Source: Bretschneidera sinensis
Lineage: Eukaryota > Streptophyta > Magnoliopsida > Brassicales > Akaniaceae
Assembly: GCA_023935145.1 (NCBI GenBank)
Contig: CM043698.1
Location: 13,810,001-13,874,000 of the forward strand
Length of the DNA: 64,000 nt
Direction of reading: 5' to 3'
Shown one piece after another: positions 47,801-60,439 of the stretch. Both the position numbers and the translations under genes were made by a program. The first letter of the stretch is position 1; each line of letters begins with the position of its first letter. The notes under the pieces are model-generated. The model saw nothing but the letters and a program-made list of their open reading frames with translations. It was not told the DNA's origin and searched no databases.

Positions 47801-50085
47801 TATCCATTCAATAGTGCTTGCTGCCAAAAAAAATAGTACATATTTCATCCCCTTATGTAACAATATATTGATCGTAAAATAATATAAAATAAATTTTTAT
47901 GATAAATTTTATGTCGTTTTAGACCTACATATAGTTATCTTCTCTTTTAAAATTATTTACTATGCCATTATCGCTTTTGCGTAGCATATTAATAGATGTG
48001 ATTGATGGTTTATTTGTCATCCAATATGCTAATTGTTTTTCCTAAGATAATAATATTTAGTTTAGTTTTTATTAAAATAGTGTTTATTTTGCTTTTTTTT
48101 TCTAACATCTAAAATAAATTTTATTTAATTTTAAGTTATATAAATGTAAGTATGTCAATTTGGAACATATTTTTTAGATAATATTATAAAATAATTTGAT
48201 TAAATTGAATATTTAAAATTAATATAAGCAAAATTTTCATTATAATTTTAAGAGACCGTTACAAATATTGAAGCATATACTAAGACTTCTAAGAGATAAT
48301 TACTAAAATTGAGGTCATTATGGCTATATATTTATAAAGTAAATATTTTTAAAGGCAACAATATTCATGATGTATTTAATTTAGATTAGAATAATATGTA
48401 TTTATTTTTTTTGCTAATGAAACGTCCATTAAATAAATATACTAATCTCATATCTTATCAATGTATCTATATTAAATTTTTTTCTCATTATTTTATTTAA
48501 ATTTTGTGTATTTCAATATTTAAACTTAACTTATTTCATTTTTAAAATCTTGCATTTTTTATTGCCTTAATATATATTTATTACCTTTTTTCTCTTTATT
48601 ATATTCAAAACATTTTTTATCTAATAACTTTTCAACTACTCGTTACATTCATTTTTTTTATCAAAGCATTTTTTATCTATTAGCATTTTCATTTTCTCAG
48701 TGTATTTAAATTTTGTATCTACTTGTACTAAAATTTTGCATATTTCAATATTCAGTCTATCTTACTTCATCTTAATATTCTTATATTTTTATCTATTAGT
48801 TTTTTTTCAAAATTTTTATCTCAATATAAAAATTATTATACTTTATCTTAAAAATCTCTTATTTTTATCGGTATCTATTAACTAATGAGACCCCGTACAA
48901 ATAGAAAGGGAGATGAAAATAGCTTTATCTATATCTTCATGATAGCCTTTTTTACCTTCATGACAGCCTTTTTCATATAATTGCAAAATAATAAAAGTGA
49001 ACAACATATTTATATAAAATAAAAAAAAAGTTTGTCTTTCCTATTCCCCTACGCCTGAAATAAAAAGAAAGATAAACAAAAAATCAACTCACTTCAAAGA
49101 ATCAGAGTGCTAAAATATCTTAACAAACTAAGCAGTAAAAGTAATTTCAGAAACTGAAACGGTCGTTTAACATTAAATACAATACAAATCATTGTTAATC
49201 AACAAATATTTATTTAAGTTTTAGATACTCAAGTTGTTACTCAAAAAAAATCCATATAACAATCTCCCAATAGTATATATTAGTAAAAGAGAAAACAAAA
49301 CAAAATTAAGAATACTTACCAGAGAGAAAATAAAAGTCAGATCCCAAACTTACCAGGGAGAACACTTAATTATGTATTCACATTCACGTAAAAAACCACT
49401 TAAATCTACATATTAACCAAAACCCATTATTAATAAATAAATAAATCAAAATAATAAAAAAAAAACACTTTTCAGTCAAACCATTCAAGCAAAGAATAAC
49501 CACACCAAAAAGATGAGGGAGAAAAGAGAATTTATCTCGTCGTGGTGGTTGAAGGGAGAAATTTATGTTTTAAAGAGAGACGTTTGGATAACTGTTTCTA
49601 TTAAATTTGATCAATTTTTGTTTCACTTATCTCTAATTTGTGTAGTCTCAATCTTTTTTACATATAGAAACATTGATTAATTGTGAGAATAAATAATTTG
49701 TTATAGATAATTATAATTAATATAGCAGACTTTTATCTATCGATAACATGATAGATTAGGGTAAATTTCATTTAGATAATTATCATCTTAACAAACTTTA
49801 AATAAGGTTAATCAATTATTGATAGATTGGTAATCAAGTGGAATCCAAATAAGTCATCTAAAAACCTATATTGAATTTTAATCTTATCTGTTTCTGTTAT
49901 TTAAGAAAAAGAAAAAGAAAAGAGTTTCTGAAACCAATCAAATGATGTATAACCAACTCTCAAATCCTCATTTATCATGCTAGAAACAACAAACAATATT
50001 AACCTCCTCAACACAACACCTATGGCCTAAGAGTAAAAGGATTTTATTTTATTTTTTTAAAATATTGATGCAATAGACTTATCAA
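44805..50085. other. Gene-poor AT-rich interval, MATH gene promoter at its left
   Basis: The first 200 bases left of about 45000 (GA-rich on the plus strand) should hold the MATH gene leader and promoter; no clear TATA box. The rest is AT-rich without recognisable coding sequence. Around 47040-47340 the words TCACGACTCTAA, GATCGGATTGTGA, GGATTACGACCATA and CGACTACAATTG repeat loosely. Around 48470-48800 TTTTGTGTATTTCAATATT and TTTTGCATATTTCAATATT recur about 240 bp apart, an old tandem repeat. Confidence 0.55.
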
Positions 50086-51390
50086 TGAAAATCAGTCTTG
50101 TGCTTGTGTATTTGATCATTGTGTTAAATGCGATTTGATCATAAAAATGCATTGAAGTTATTATGTGAGTAAATATTAATCAAGAATTATTACGGTTATT
50201 ATTAATTGAGACCGAGTTCGATTTTTCAGATCAATAACTCTTTTTATATTTATTTTTGTATTAAATATAAAATTAAATCAAATTATTAATTTTTGAAACC
50301 GAGTTCGATTTTTCATATCAACAACTCTTTAATGGATAATAAGAATTATTATGTGAGTAAATATTAATCAAAAATTATTATGGTTATTATTAATTGAAAT
50401 TGAGTTCGATTTTTTAGATCAACAACTATTTTTTACATTTATTTTTGTATTAAATATAAAATTAAATTAAATCAAATCATTAATTTTTGAAGACTGAGTT
50501 TGATTTTTCATATCAATAACTTTTTTATAGATGATAAGAATTATTTTGTGAGTAAATATTAATCAAGAATTATTATGGTTAGTATTAACTGAGACCGAGT
50601 TCGATTTTTCAGATCAATAACTCTTTTTTATATTTATTTTTGTATTAAATTAAATCAAATTATTAATTTTTGAGACTGAATTTGATTTTTCATATCAATA
50701 ACTCTTTTATGGATAACAAGAATTATTATGGTTATTATTAATTGAAACCGAGTTTGATTTTTTAGATTAACAACTCTTTTTTTCATTTATTTTTGTATTA
50801 AATATAAAATTAAATTAAATCAAATCATTAATTTTTGAAGACTGAGTTTGATTTTTCATATCAATAACTTTTTTATAGATGATAAGAATTATTTTGTGAG
50901 TAAATATTAATCAAGAATTATTATGGTTAGTATTAACTGAGACCGAGTTCGATTTTTCAGATCAATAACTCTTTTTTATATTTATTTTTGTATTAAATTA
51001 AATCAAATTATTAATTTTTGAGACTGAATTTGATTTTTCATATCAATAACTCTTTTATGGATAACAAGAATTATTATGGTTATTATTAATTGAAACCGAG
51101 TTTGATTTTTTAGATTAACAACTCTTTTTTTCATTTATTTTTGTATTAAATATAAAATTAAATTAAATCAAATTATTAATTTTTGAATACTGAGTTCAAT
51201 TTTTCAAATCAATAACACTTTTTATAGATAATAAGAATCATTATGTGAGTGAATATTAATCAATAATTATTATGGTTATTATTAACTGAGAGTGAGTTCG
51301 ATTTTTCATATCAACAATTCTTTTGTAAATAATAAGAATTATTATGCGAGTGAATATTAATCAAGAATTATTATGATTATTATTAATTGA
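50086..51390 (+). repeat. Minisatellite block with 348-bp higher-order duplication
   Basis: The units contain TTATTATGTGAGTAAATATT, ATCAAGAATTATTATGGTTA, ACCGAGTTCGATTTTTCAGA and AATTATTAATTTTTGA blocks. The basic repeat is near 180-195 bp with two related half-units, each built around GAGTTCGATTTTTCA and CAATAACTC words. From about 50436 the sequence matches itself at offset 348 for roughly 378 bp with no difference that I could see (50436-50813 against 50784-51161), a recent duplication inside an older array. Confidence 0.88.
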
Positions 51391-51527
51391 AGGATTAAAT
51401 CATTTTGTTAGTTAAAGATAACACATACAAATATTTGAATTTCAAAGTAAATATTTTATTTGAAAAAAGCAATTTGATAATTAACTAATACATGTCATTG
51501 CTTATGTGACGCAATAGAATTGTTATA

Positions 51528-51528
<1 letters not shown>

Positions 51529-51591
<63 letters not shown>
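51529..51591 (+). repeat. Compound (TA)n(GA)n microsatellite
   Basis: About 44 bp of TA followed by about 19 bp of GA, the same arrangement as 35452-35507. Confidence 0.95.
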
Positions 51592-51904
51592 AATTTTAGT
51601 GAGATTTTTTTAATTAGATGCCACTTTGCACTTCGTTTGAAACTAAATTAAAAAAATTATTTAAAAATGATTTTTCATATTTGGTTTTTTATATTAAATT
51701 TTAAATTTTATATATATGATAAAAAAATATGCATCAGACAAAATATTTTTTAAAAGAAATATCAAACTAGAACGACGGATTAATCATTATCAATTGCCAC
51801 TTCAAATTGAACTCTTTAAATTTTGAAATGTGATGCTGACTACTTTATATCAAAATTCACGTGAACAACAAATTTTAATTTATAATTTTTTCATTTTTTT
51901 ATTT

Positions 51905-53430
51905 ACAGTAGTTGACTGCCGCATCCGCGGGCAACAAGCTCATAAGACATGGACAAGGATGCGCAATCTCCATGATGCCAAAGTCAAGGGCGTGTCCTAC
52001 TTTGGCCATAAAATGGGCGCAACTATTGATCTCCCAGGGATCTGAGAAATACTTGTTTCACTTAAAAGTCATCAGAGAAGCTCTTTGCATTGAAGGAAAT
52101 GATCTCTGACCACGTTACTCTCCATAATGCTTTCAATAAATGCAGCTACCAACACCTTACAATCAGTTTCTACACTTAGATTGAAGAATCCCTTACTTAA
52201 CCACCAATTCCAAACCCTTGAGAAGACTAGTAGTTTCAGTTTCCAAAGCAGACACTATTTCCAACTCGAAACTGTAACAACTGCCCAATTCCTTTGGTGG
52301 TCACTAAACACGCCATCACCTATCCCCATATCATCTTTAACACTCTCATCAGTACTTATCCTGATACAGTAATGGGGAGGAGTCCAACGCAATAGGGAAT
52401 TACTAGGCACAATGTGATCAGCAATGAAAGCTTGCATCAACTCTTTATTGCAAATACGATACATCGAAAGACTAGCCTTAGTGGATTGGCAAATACGATA
52501 CATATATGGCAAGACTAGCCTTAGTGGATTCAACATGTTTATCAATTGCTTCTTTATTCCTAGCAGTCCAGATATTCAATAGCAAGGCTAAGAAAGACAA
52601 GCACCAATGGTGTTTATCAGGATTTTTAGGAACCTTGCAAATTTGGTGCTTCATCCAAGACTGGAAATGCGTGGAGAAGAAATAGGAGAGCTCCCCTTGA
52701 GAGAAAATAGATTGCCAAACTGCCCTAATCTTAATACAGTTTCTAAGAATATGCTCAGAGTCCTCACTAAATTGCTCGCATCTGTTACAGGTCCCTGACT
52801 CAAGAATGTTACGCCTGCTACAAAACATGTTAGTATGGAGCCTGTTTTGGTGGGCAAGCCAGATGAAAGTTTTGAACTTGTAGGAGCACTTCACCTTCCA
52901 AATCCATTTCAGACTCGCATCTAAATCCCTTTGATTGTCTCCTTTTAGAACCACTTGACTTGGTAATCTTTTTTAACAGACAAATTTCCATCACTAGACG
53001 CCACCCATACTTATCCTTACCCCCAGACACAAGAATATTGAAGTTTTTTTAGCAAGCTAACCACCTCAGTTGGCAGGTTAGTAGCAAGCGAATCAAGAAC
53101 GTGAATCACATCTGCCACCTTAAGACAAAGCTCAGCAAGATGCATTTGATAGTTAACCAACTCAACTAGCGTTGAATTCTCAAGCCACTTATCAAACCAA
53201 AACGAGATATAATCTCTAGAACCTAACCTCATCCACCTCAAATCTTCTTTCAAGCAAGATCTGCCATGGAGAATAGACTTCCGAACAAAAGACTCATTGT
53301 CTTTCAAATCCATAGAAAATAAGTCTTGATTCATAAGATACTTCTCAGCTAACACTTTGACCCACAAGGAGTTACAGTTTGATTGAATATGCTAGCCAAG
53401 ATTAGCAAACAGGGTTGTCTTGTTTCTGCG
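51905..53430 (-). pseudogene. LINE ORF2 remnant (RT end, zinc connector, RNase H)
   Basis: Minus-strand pieces in order: QSNCNSLWVKVLAEKYL (about 53390) and ISFWFDKWLENSTLVEL, the tail of a LINE RT; then FKTFIWLAHQNRLHTNMF with CNRCEQFSEDSEHILRNC, a zf-RVT connector (52478-52954); then WTPPHYCIRISTDESVKDD, the RNase H start (52255-52400), with decayed RNase H to about 51910. Frameshifts and stops separate the parts. No poly(A) tail or target duplication was found, so the copy is older than the one at 7599-10431 and from a different subfamily. Confidence 0.85.
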
Positions 53431-55799
53431 CTATGTACGCAACCTCAGATCACCATAATATTTAGAAAGACAAACTTTCTCCCAACATAAACTCTTCTAT
53501 GCTCAACATTGTCACTCCCAGGGTTGAACATGGAAATCCATGAAACCACTACCTTGACCAAACTGACAACCCAATTATTTTATAAAGTGGGTTGAGTTGG
53601 ATTAAGTCCTTTATAGAGTAGGTTGAATGGTCACATGTTCAAAAATTTTTAACTCTGACGAATCTGACAATCCAATCGTTATATAATAATATTTTTTATA
53701 TATATAATATTTATTATATACTTAATTTGTGAAATATTTGTAGATTGTCTTATATTGACGTTGAAATTTTAAAAATTTCGATTCATCAAGCATTTTAAAA
53801 ATCTAGTATTTATTTACTTTTATATGATTTTATATTAAATTAAGGTTATTTGTATTTGGTATTAAGTGATTCAAAGTACTCTGTAAATGATGAATTTATA
53901 ATATTTAATTAATTTATTATATGAGTTTCATTACATATTAAAGCAACGATTCAAACCAATTTAAAATCAATTTAAATTAATTAGTACGGATTCATCGATT
54001 GAGTTAAATTGAGATTATCACTTGCCCTGTATAACCAAGTTGAGTTGAGGTTTTAAACATAGTATTCCAAAGAAAGTTGTGGTTAACTTAAATCAAAGAC
54101 CCCGCACCCCCCTTTAAACAATATTAGTTTGCATAGTGTATATATACTGGAATAGTGGAAGTGACTGCTTGAACCAGTGCGGTCCTCCCAACCAATTTTG
54201 ATTGATTGGACTTTCAATTTACTAAGCTCCTTAGCTCTCCAGCTGTAAATATTCAATTTTATTTTAATTATTATAATAGATTTGTAAAGACGAGAATTCA
54301 ATTCTAAAATGCTCGGATTTAGATAAAACTAGAACCGAGATTTTGTTCTTGAAGATGAATCAATTACAAATGTAATATGAAACTCAATAAAACTAATTAA
54401 ACCCAAAACCAATCTAACTAAACCCGCACCAAAACCAAAAGACCTATGTGTTGACCCAAAACTTGAATTAGAAACTGATCCAGGCTCATTAGACCAATCA
54501 TCCAGAATCCTAAACCGATCAGTTCGATCAACAAACTTTGATCAGTCTTAGACCATCATCAAATCTTTTATATTTCGTCTTTATTGCAAAATCTTCCATT
54601 TGATCATCCATGATAGTTAAGAAAGATCATGGAATATCTCTGTCGATCACGATCATGATTTTATTCCGATTTTTGAAATATTAAAGAATATGTTGATTAT
54701 GCAAATTTCTTTATCACCTTCCATTTCAACAATGGCCAATCTCACTGTCTATCCAAATTTATCATAGCTACATTTTTACCTATAAAACCCCCTCCACCAT
54801 CATTTTGTTACACAGATTCAATCACATGAGAAAAACATACACACACTCTTCCCCGTAGCTAAGCTATAACAAATTTTCTACCCACACTTTCTTCACCTAT
54901 TTGCTGGCTGAAACTGTAGCATATTCATTCTTGAAACCATTTTTTAGGATATGGTTTTAGACTTTTTGTAATAGGAAGGGTACCTCAAATACCTAACATT
55001 ACAAATTACTACTAACCAACTCATTTCTTTTTATTTTGTAATTGGTACATTTTCATTTCAAGAATGAGTCGAGAAGTTCGAGTTCATGTTTGAATAACAT
55101 AAAATCCAAAATGTGAAAAATATGCTTGACTTAAAAAAATTCTCCTCGAGATAGCCTCTTTACTAATTACCAGAGGGAAGTATAGGCTGCGGTACCCACA
55201 TATAGTGATTTATTTATAAATAAATTTCATAATTTTTTATTTTTCAATTATGTTAGGAAGTATAAACAAACGCAAAATATTTAATTATATAAAATTGAGA
55301 TTTGAAATTTGAAGCTGCAAATGAATGCACTGTATTTGCTCCTTTTCAAAGTCTTTGGCTTTTGGTATATAATGGGATGGGTAAGCTCACTAGACAACAA
55401 CAGTCCTGAACTAGGAAGCCTCAATCAAATCATTTCTCATCAAACCTAAGATATTAGGAGGAACTTGATGCCAAACATGGAAGGCTTGTTCATGATTGTT
55501 GCTCCTTCTCAACTTTTAATGGTGAAAAAAAATAAAATACAATTTCATCACAATTTTAATTTCATATTATCAAATTTAACTTATTAATTTGTTTCAACCA
55601 TACGAAATGTTATTTGCAAACAAGTACTCCGGACAGCACACCATACACAGGTCCTCCACCAACAAAAGAACCGTAAGAGGAAAACTGTAATATATATTTT
55701 AGGTCCATAAAAGCATTAACCCCACGTGTCAGCTCACCGAGTCGAAAGATCCACAAAGCCTCTGTAAGACCCAGTGTGATTCGCACTTTCCTTCTTAAC
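53431..55799. other. Intergenic, no gene seen
   Basis: AT-rich. CCTATAAAACCCCCTCC at about 54779 looks like a TATA box followed by a plausible leader (CACACTCTTCCCCG) but no ORF follows, so I leave it uncalled. The short minus ORF at 55610-55804 matches no family I know. Confidence 0.45.
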
Positions 55800-57830
55800 G
55801 CCAACTCGGTATTTCTGACTCAGCTCCCCGATTCCTGTCCACTCATCGCCAATCCTGCTCGGTGAATCGCTGTAAGATCGTCTAAATTCACTTTAATACT
55901 GTTAATTACAAGGTTTATCACCCATTCTTTTTTTTTTTTTTAAGTTTAAATTCAAATTCGATTAGTTTGACCTAGGGGATTTTGATTGATTTTATTTTTA
56001 CTTGGTTGCCGATAACAATACTTAGCTGAGCCTGAGATGAAGTGTATGGCTTTAATTAAGTGGATAAAAGGCATGAAGTATACAGAATTATGCTTAAATT
56101 TTGACAGAGAATTACGGGTTTAATGTTCACTATTAATTTATTTGTATTCATTGAATGCCTCATGTTCAACTTCTTGATTATTTTGTGAAACAGGAATTTT
56201 ATTCGTGAATTTTGGAAACGAGGAACTAATTAGATATTAAAAACCTGAATTTGGTGTTAGTGATTTGACAATGGTACATTTTGATTTTTCCATATGTTAA
56301 AATAAACAGATTGTTTAAGTTTAATTGAATTGGATTTTTATGCAAATAAATGCGGTTAGTTTCTTTTTTGAGAGCAGCTAGTTTGCTCTTATGTGTAGTT
56401 TTGTAAGCTGCACATGATCGAATTGGAACAATAAATATAATTTAAGCAAATACCTTATGTATGTAGATGCAGCCTTAATAAGAATATATTACCATAGATT
56501 ATGTTTCTTTGAAGCTCTTAATTTCCTTGCTGTCATATACTTGATCACTTGGTTCATGTTTCGTCAATTTTCACTGACGTACTTAATTATTATTTTTAAA
56601 TCGTATGGGATTGCCAATCATGTACAATTACCAAATTATAGGGAAACTACGTGATTAAATCTTGTCAGTTTGTAAGGCTGAAGCCCACTCAATAGTAATG
56701 ATGTTTCCGTCTGAATTTGGAATTATATAAGTACGGGGTGTTTTCTTCACTAAAATTGCTTTAGTGAGGCTTGCCACTACTATTACATAATCTCCATGAT
56801 TTATATTAATCATATGTAGGAGAAAATAGCAAGGTTATTTGTCCGTGCATAGCAGCTTAGTGAAGTGTTAAATTGACGAAGGTTGTTATTTGCGCTATAG
56901 GAGTCCTTGAAAGGCCAATTAGTGATGTTTAGTTGTTTACAGTGGTTAATTACTATATGTTGTTTTCTCAGCCTACTTTGCCTCCTATGATGGGTTGCTT
57001 AAGTCTTGATGCAAAACATCATATTGATTTATCTTTGCTCAGTTCTTTTCTTTTGAGTTGTGGAAGTTTATTTGGAAGATTTAAGGCATTATAATCTCTT
57101 CTCAGTTTTATACTTATTATGGTCCTATGGATATGTTCATACTTAATAAATGTGCTATGCTGTGGCTAGGTTGTTAAGTCCTTGGACATGATGTTGGAGA
57201 TTACATTATGTTCAATGAGAAGATGATGTAAGCTTGCTGAAGTGCCTAAACCGTGCCGAGATGGAAGCTCCCCTTTTAATTGGATAATCTATAGGCTTCT
57301 GGGGCATCTAAGTACTTTACTTGAATGTAATTCGATGGAGAAGCCCACAAGATCAATTCTACAATCCAACTACACGATCAATAATAACGTAGTTTGATCT
57401 GAAGGTACTACAATTAGTCACATTATTCTTCCTTTTTAGATTCACCCTTCCTTTTTTCATGTTTTTCTTTTGGAGATAAAACCAGCTCATATTTTAGTAT
57501 AAAACTGGTCTTCTTAGGGGTAAAACCCTAAAGCTGGTTTTAGTTGTGTAGTTTGAACTCTTTGACATTGAGTCTTTGTAAATGTTATTCTTGGAGTTTA
57601 ACCCGTGGAATGCAAACTTGTTCTTTGCAATATTCATGGCAGAGTCAGTATCATTGGGAATCATGGTTTTGCTGACTTCCTGTGGTTATTGTTCGCTGTT
57701 AAAATTAGATAGATGAAGTTGTCTTGATCTTCTTTTCCTTCGTAGTTTTCTGCATGATAGAGTGTGTGTAAAGAAAAATTGCTTTTTTATCATGTTGCAA
57801 TCTAAATGCTTCTTTCATTTTTCGTTTCAG
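55800..57830 (+). promoter_or_regulatory. Leader and 5'-UTR intron of the FAR1-related gene (inferred)
   Basis: A TTCGTTTCAG acceptor lies immediately before the ATG at 57831, so the leader must be spliced. A GC-richer, leader-like stretch at about 55790-55871 ends at a donor (GAATCGCTGTAAGA, GT at 55872), giving an intron of nearly 2 kb if used. Other leader exons are possible. No ORF of note lies between. Confidence 0.45.
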
Positions 57831-59843
57831 ATGGAAGAAGTTTGTCTCAACAGTGAGCCGGTGTTCGATGAAGGTGATGAGTTTGAGGTTGAGGGAGACT
57901 GTAGCTTGGTGGAACATGATGTTGAAACTGCTGAAACACAATTAAAGAAGGAACCCTCAACACCTACTGTCGGTCTGGAGTTTGATTCCTTCAATGAAGC
58001 TTATGATTTCTACAATATTTATGCTAAGGAGCAAGGTTTTGGCATCAGAGTAAGCAATTCATGGTTTAGATCAAAGCGAAAAGAGCGGTATCGAGCAAAA
58101 CTTAGCTGCAGTAGTGCAGGTTTCAAGAAAAGGAGTGAAGCAAATAATCCAAGACCAGAAACAAGAACTGGTTGTCCTGCTATGATAGTCATCAGGCTTG
58201 TTGACTCTAAAAGGTGGAGAATAGTTGAAGTTGAGCTTGAACACAATCATACGGTGAGTCCGCAAGTCAAACGGTTTTATAAGTCACATAAGAAAATGAT
58301 TCTTGCAGCCAGAAAGGCACAGCCACTGCCAGAGCCTGTTGCTGAAATACATACTATAAAGTTGTATCGCACAGCCGTTATGGATTCCAGGTGTAATGAA
58401 TACTCAAATTTCGATGAAAGAGAGGGTATGAACCCCGTTGATCACTCTAAACACTTGGAACTTAAAGAAGGAGATGCTCATGCAGCTTACAACTACTTTT
58501 GTCGCATGAAGTTGACCAATCCCAACTTCTTTTACTTAATGGATATTGATAATGATGGGCACCTGAAGAATGTGTTCTGGGCTGATGCCAGGTCCAGGGC
58601 CGAATATGGTTACTTTTGTGACACAGTTGCAATTGACACAACGTGCTTGGCAAACAAATATGAGATTCCTTTGGTTTCATTTGTTGGAGTGAACCACCAT
58701 GGACAGTCCATGTTGTTGGGTTGTGGCTTCCTTGGGCACGAATCAGTAGAGTACTTTGTTTGGATTTTCAGGGCATGGCTTCAATGCATGCTAGGGCAGC
58801 CTCCACAAGTTATCATTACCGATCAATTTAAACCTTTGCAGATTGCTGTCTCTGAGGTTTTTCCAAAAGCTCATCATTGTTATTGTATGTGGTATATCAT
58901 GCAGAGAGTCCCAGAAAAGTTGGGAGGATTAAAGGGATTTGAAGCAATCAAAAGACAATTGAATAAAGCTGTCTATAATTCCTTGAAGATAGCTGAGTTT
59001 GAAACTTCTTGGGCTGATATGATCAAGCAGCATGGACTCGGGGATAATAGGTGGCTCCAATCATTGTATGAAGACCGGCAACGTTGGGTTCCAGTTTACT
59101 TGAAAGACATTTTTTTTGCAGGAATGATCCCCGTTCGAGAAAACGAGAGCTTGAATGCTTTTTTCGATGGTTATATACATAAACACACTTCTTTTAAGGA
59201 ACTTGTTGATAAATATGATCTAATTCTTCACAGGAAGCACCTGAAAGAATCCATGGCAGATATTGACTCGAGAAATTCTTCCTTTGAGTTGAAAACAAGA
59301 TGTAACTTTGAGCTGCAGCTTGCAAAAGTGTATACAAAAGAAATTTTTATGAGGTTTCAGTCTGAAGTTGAGGGAATGTACTGTTGTTTCAACACAAGAC
59401 AGCTGAGCGTCAGTGGGCCAATAATAACATACATAGTTAAAGAACGAGTTGAAGTTGAGGGAAACGAGAAAGAGGTAAGGAATTATGAGGTTTTGTACGA
59501 GACAAGTCAAGCAGATATCCGATGCATTTGCAGTTTGTTCAATTACAAAGGTTATTTATGCAGACATGCTTTAAATGTCCTTAATTATAATGGTGTCGAA
59601 GAAATCCCATCTCGCTACATTCTGCCGCGTTGGAGTAAGGATTATAAGCACAGGTATCTTCTTGATCATGGCTCCAGTAACATTGATGTGTATAATCCAG
59701 TTTACTGGTATACTCATCTGTACAAACGCGCCATTCCAGTTGTTGAAGAAGGGGCACAATCTCAAGAACATTACAAGATTGCATTGCATGAATTAGAGGA
59801 GTTGTTGAACAGTTTTAATCTTGCAGACGACAACTTAGTGTAA
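57831..59843 (+). CDS. FAR1-RELATED SEQUENCE (FHY3/FAR1 family) transcription factor
   Basis: A single coding exon of 2013 nt gives 670 aa. I chose the ATG at 57831 because the longer frame runs back into an intron whose acceptor abuts this ATG. Domains: FAR1 DNA-binding (about 49-140; FDSFNEAYDFYNIYAKEQGF, with Cys93, Cys115 and the HNH histidines near 138-140); MULE transposase-like core (about 245-355; Asp269 in VAIDTT, Asp331 in IITDQ, CxW motif near 352); SWIM zinc finger C565-X-C567-X9-C577-X-H579. FHY3/FAR1 proteins are transposases co-opted as nuclear transcription factors in far-red light and other responses. All MULE-like signatures are present but there are no terminal repeats nearby, so this is a host gene. 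Subgroup not assigned. Confidence 0.94.
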   Translation: MEEVCLNSEPVFDEGDEFEVEGDCSLVEHDVETAETQLKKEPSTPTVGLEFDSFNEAYDFYNIYAKEQGFGIRVSNSWFRSKRKERYRAKLSCSSAGFKKRSEANNPRPETRTGCPAMIVIRLVDSKRWRIVEVELEHNHTVSPQVKRFYKSHKKMILAARKAQPLPEPVAEIHTIKLYRTAVMDSRCNEYSNFDEREGMNPVDHSKHLELKEGDAHAAYNYFCRMKLTNPNFFYLMDIDNDGHLKNVFWADARSRAEYGYFCDTVAIDTTCLANKYEIPLVSFVGVNHHGQSMLLGCGFLGHESVEYFVWIFRAWLQCMLGQPPQVIITDQFKPLQIAVSEVFPKAHHCYCMWYIMQRVPEKLGGLKGFEAIKRQLNKAVYNSLKIAEFETSWADMIKQHGLGDNRWLQSLYEDRQRWVPVYLKDIFFAGMIPVRENESLNAFFDGYIHKHTSFKELVDKYDLILHRKHLKESMADIDSRNSSFELKTRCNFELQLAKVYTKEIFMRFQSEVEGMYCCFNTRQLSVSGPIITYIVKERVEVEGNEKEVRNYEVLYETSQADIRCICSLFNYKGYLCRHALNVLNYNGVEEIPSRYILPRWSKDYKHRYLLDHGSSNIDVYNPVYWYTHLYKRAIPVVEEGAQSQEHYKIALHELEELLNSFNLADDNLV

Positions 59844-60439
59844 CAGAGACATTTGAAAAAGGCTTAAATCTCAATACAAAAGCCTTATTGTTTTTTCTCT
59901 CTCTCAATGTTTCTACAGTCAAAACAAAAGTTCTGTTTTGAGAAAAAAAAAACCTGCAGAATTTATTCTGGTCTTGCGTTGCCATCTCAATTTTGATATA
60001 TAGCAGCTACTACTGTTGGTTTCTCGTCTAAAATTTACAGTACATCTTTAGATTTCAAGTACTCATTATATAATGTAAATATTTCCTTGTCACAGACGTC
60101 TAAAATCAGTTTTTTCTAGATCGTTCGCTATTTTAGTACCTCAAACTGCCAATATTCAATTCCCAATGTAAAATATATTTTGATTTGTCAATAGAGAATA
60201 TTGGTTAAATCCTTATTCAGCCTCCTGCATTGTCCTTTGAAATTGCATTGCATGACAAGTCAATGGAGCTCCCAACTGCCACTGCTTTAACATGTAGAAT
60301 GATGTCCCAAAGAATGCGGCCGTTTTTCAATTTGATTATAAACCCCGCAAACTGTTTGAGTAAATCCATGTTTTTGCTATCATTTGATCGATGCAAAGTT
60401 TCTCCTTCAGCATCAAATTTTTTATGCTGATCCTTCCTT
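59844..60439. other. 3' flank of the FAR1-related gene
   Basis: Probably includes the 3' UTR. ORFs at 60217-60453 on both strands match nothing I recognise. Confidence 0.45.

Noticed and set aside
54779..54900. Promoter of an unseen gene (TATA box and leader-like sequence)
   Set aside because: No ORF or RNA gene follows, and the motif alone is common in AT-rich DNA.
55610..55804. Minus-strand ORF of 64 codons upstream of the FAR1-related gene
   Set aside because: It lies opposite the likely leader or promoter and shows no family motif.
57762..57830. Longer N-terminus for the FAR1-related protein from 57762
   Set aside because: The added codons read through a pyrimidine-rich intron end, and an acceptor AG directly precedes the ATG at 57831.
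57831..59843. Active MULE transposon
   Set aside because: The MULE core is part of a FAR1-related host gene with FAR1 and SWIM domains, and no terminal inverted repeats were found around it.
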